This document shows positions 5,153 to 5,323 of a DNA stretch of 5,323 nucleotides, piece after piece. The position numbers and the translations under genes are program-made. Origin of the DNA: Proteiniphilum sp. (GTDB taxonomy: Bacteria; Bacteroidota; Bacteroidia; Bacteroidales; Dysgonomonadaceae); assembly GCA_031284475.1 (NCBI GenBank), contig JAISZV010000154.1, forward strand, positions 1 to 5,323. Direction: 5' to 3'. Below the pieces are notes generated by a model. The model saw only the letters and a program-made list of their open reading frames with translations, did no database searches and was not told the origin of the DNA. Numbering within the stretch: the stretch's first letter is position 1; every line of letters starts with the position of its first letter.

Positions 5153-5193
5153 AAAAATATGTTATAAGACATATTTTTGCAACATATTTTTGC
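5153..5193. repeat. Perfect 10-bp palindrome plus a third half-site copy
   Basis: AAAAATATGT (5153-5162) and ACATATTTTT (5169-5178) form a perfect inverted repeat around TATAAG. The right arm is then repeated: ACATATTTTTGC occurs at 5169-5180 and again at 5182-5193, a 13-bp period. The palindrome begins 5 bp upstream of the -33 box of the minus-strand promoter, a position suited to an A/T-rich upstream promoter element or a repressor/activator site. Confidence 0.6.
5172..5192 (+). promoter_or_regulatory. Two tandem plus-strand -7 boxes (TATTTTTG)
   Basis: TATTTTTG occurs at 5172-5179 and 5185-5192; both match TAnnTTTG exactly and point right. Neither has a TTTG 19-21 bp upstream. If used, they would form a promoter divergent from the one at 5118-5148 and start a transcript leading out of the right edge. 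They may equally be a by-product of the A/T-rich repeat they sit in. Confidence 0.3.
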
Positions 5194-5200
5194 GCTGATA

Positions 5201-5323
5201 ATGTTTATACTTCACGCTGCCATGTTTTGTGCATTGGAATCGTCAAAAAATTGGAAGTTTAACGCTAATAACTTATTTAACTCCGAACAATATTTAGTAC
5301 TGACCGTATTGAAAAAATCCGTC
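5201..5323 (+). CDS. Possible N-terminal start of a plus-strand gene (edge), alternative to the minus frame
   Basis: From ATG 5201-5203 (or 5222-5224) a plus-strand frame is open for 41 codons to the window end (starting MFILHAAMFCALESS). It lies just right of the two TATTTTTG boxes, which would give a very short leader. Against it: the bases before either ATG are not A-rich as in the other genes here, and no family is recognisable. It shares wobble positions with the minus-strand frame, so at most one is likely real. Confidence 0.22.
   Translation, partial: MFILHAAMFCALESSKNWKFNANNLFNSEQYLVLTVLKKSV
5212..5322 (-). CDS. Possible C-terminal end of an upstream minus-strand gene (edge)
   Basis: A minus-strand frame enters from the right edge and stays open for 36 codons, ending in NAQNMAA and TGA (5212-5214). 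The segment is polar and amphipathic (KYCSELNKLLALNFQFFDD), as a protein tail might be, and its orientation matches all other genes here. It is short enough to be open by chance, I recognise no family, and the plus strand is open over the same bases. Low confidence. Confidence 0.28.
   Translation of the reverse strand, partial: TDFFNTVSTKYCSELNKLLALNFQFFDDSNAQNMAA

Noticed and set aside
1..5323. CRISPR arrays, tRNA/rRNA genes, insertion sequences, toxin-antitoxin or phage genes
   Set aside because: No spaced direct repeats, clover-leaf patterns, transposase motifs or terminal inverted repeats could be seen.

Overview
The window looks like chromosomal DNA of a Bacteroidota (Bacteroidales-type) bacterium. 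Three things suggest this: promoters of the TTTG-N19/20-TAnnTTTG type used by the Bacteroidota primary sigma factor, A/T-rich start regions without Shine-Dalgarno sequences, and proteins whose closest recognisable relatives belong to that phylum (FucP/NagP-type transporter, XylR-type hybrid regulator, secreted Gfo/Idh/MocA protein). The genus cannot be fixed from the sequence.

All confident genes lie on the minus strand, so the locus reads from right to left. It begins with a compact non-coding block (about 5020-5195). This holds a full-consensus promoter, about 90 nt of transcript and an intrinsic terminator, which together look like an independent small-RNA gene, followed directly by a second full-consensus promoter. 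That second promoter should drive a 387-residue XylR-like regulator (periplasmic-binding-protein-like sensor plus AraC-type DNA-binding domain, 3736-4899). A 171-bp gap follows, with a hairpin, a possible operator (AACGT repeated exactly 21 bp apart) and a -7 box. Next is the catabolic operon: a FucP/NagP-like sugar symporter (2215-3564), an N-acetylglucosamine-6-phosphate deacetylase-like enzyme (nagA-like, 924-2114), a glucosamine-6-phosphate deaminase-like enzyme (nagB-like, 155-895), and the start of an exported Gfo/Idh/MocA-family protein that runs off the left edge (1-137).

Read together, the genes describe amino-sugar catabolism: uptake by the symporter, phosphorylation by a kinase not in the window, deacetylation by NagA, then deamination/isomerisation to fructose 6-phosphate by NagB, under control of the XylR-like protein. 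Both enzymes depart from the textbook proteins at conserved substrate-site loops, and an exported sugar-oxidoreductase-like protein is attached to the operon. The real substrate may therefore be a modified or unusual N-acetylated amino sugar rather than plain GlcNAc; this is inference.

The two longer intergenic stretches are 3565-3735 (promoter/operator/hairpin) and 4900-5211 (regulator leader, regulator promoter, small RNA, divergent-looking palindromic region). The right edge (5201-5323) is open on both strands in frames that share wobble positions, and which one is coding cannot be decided here.
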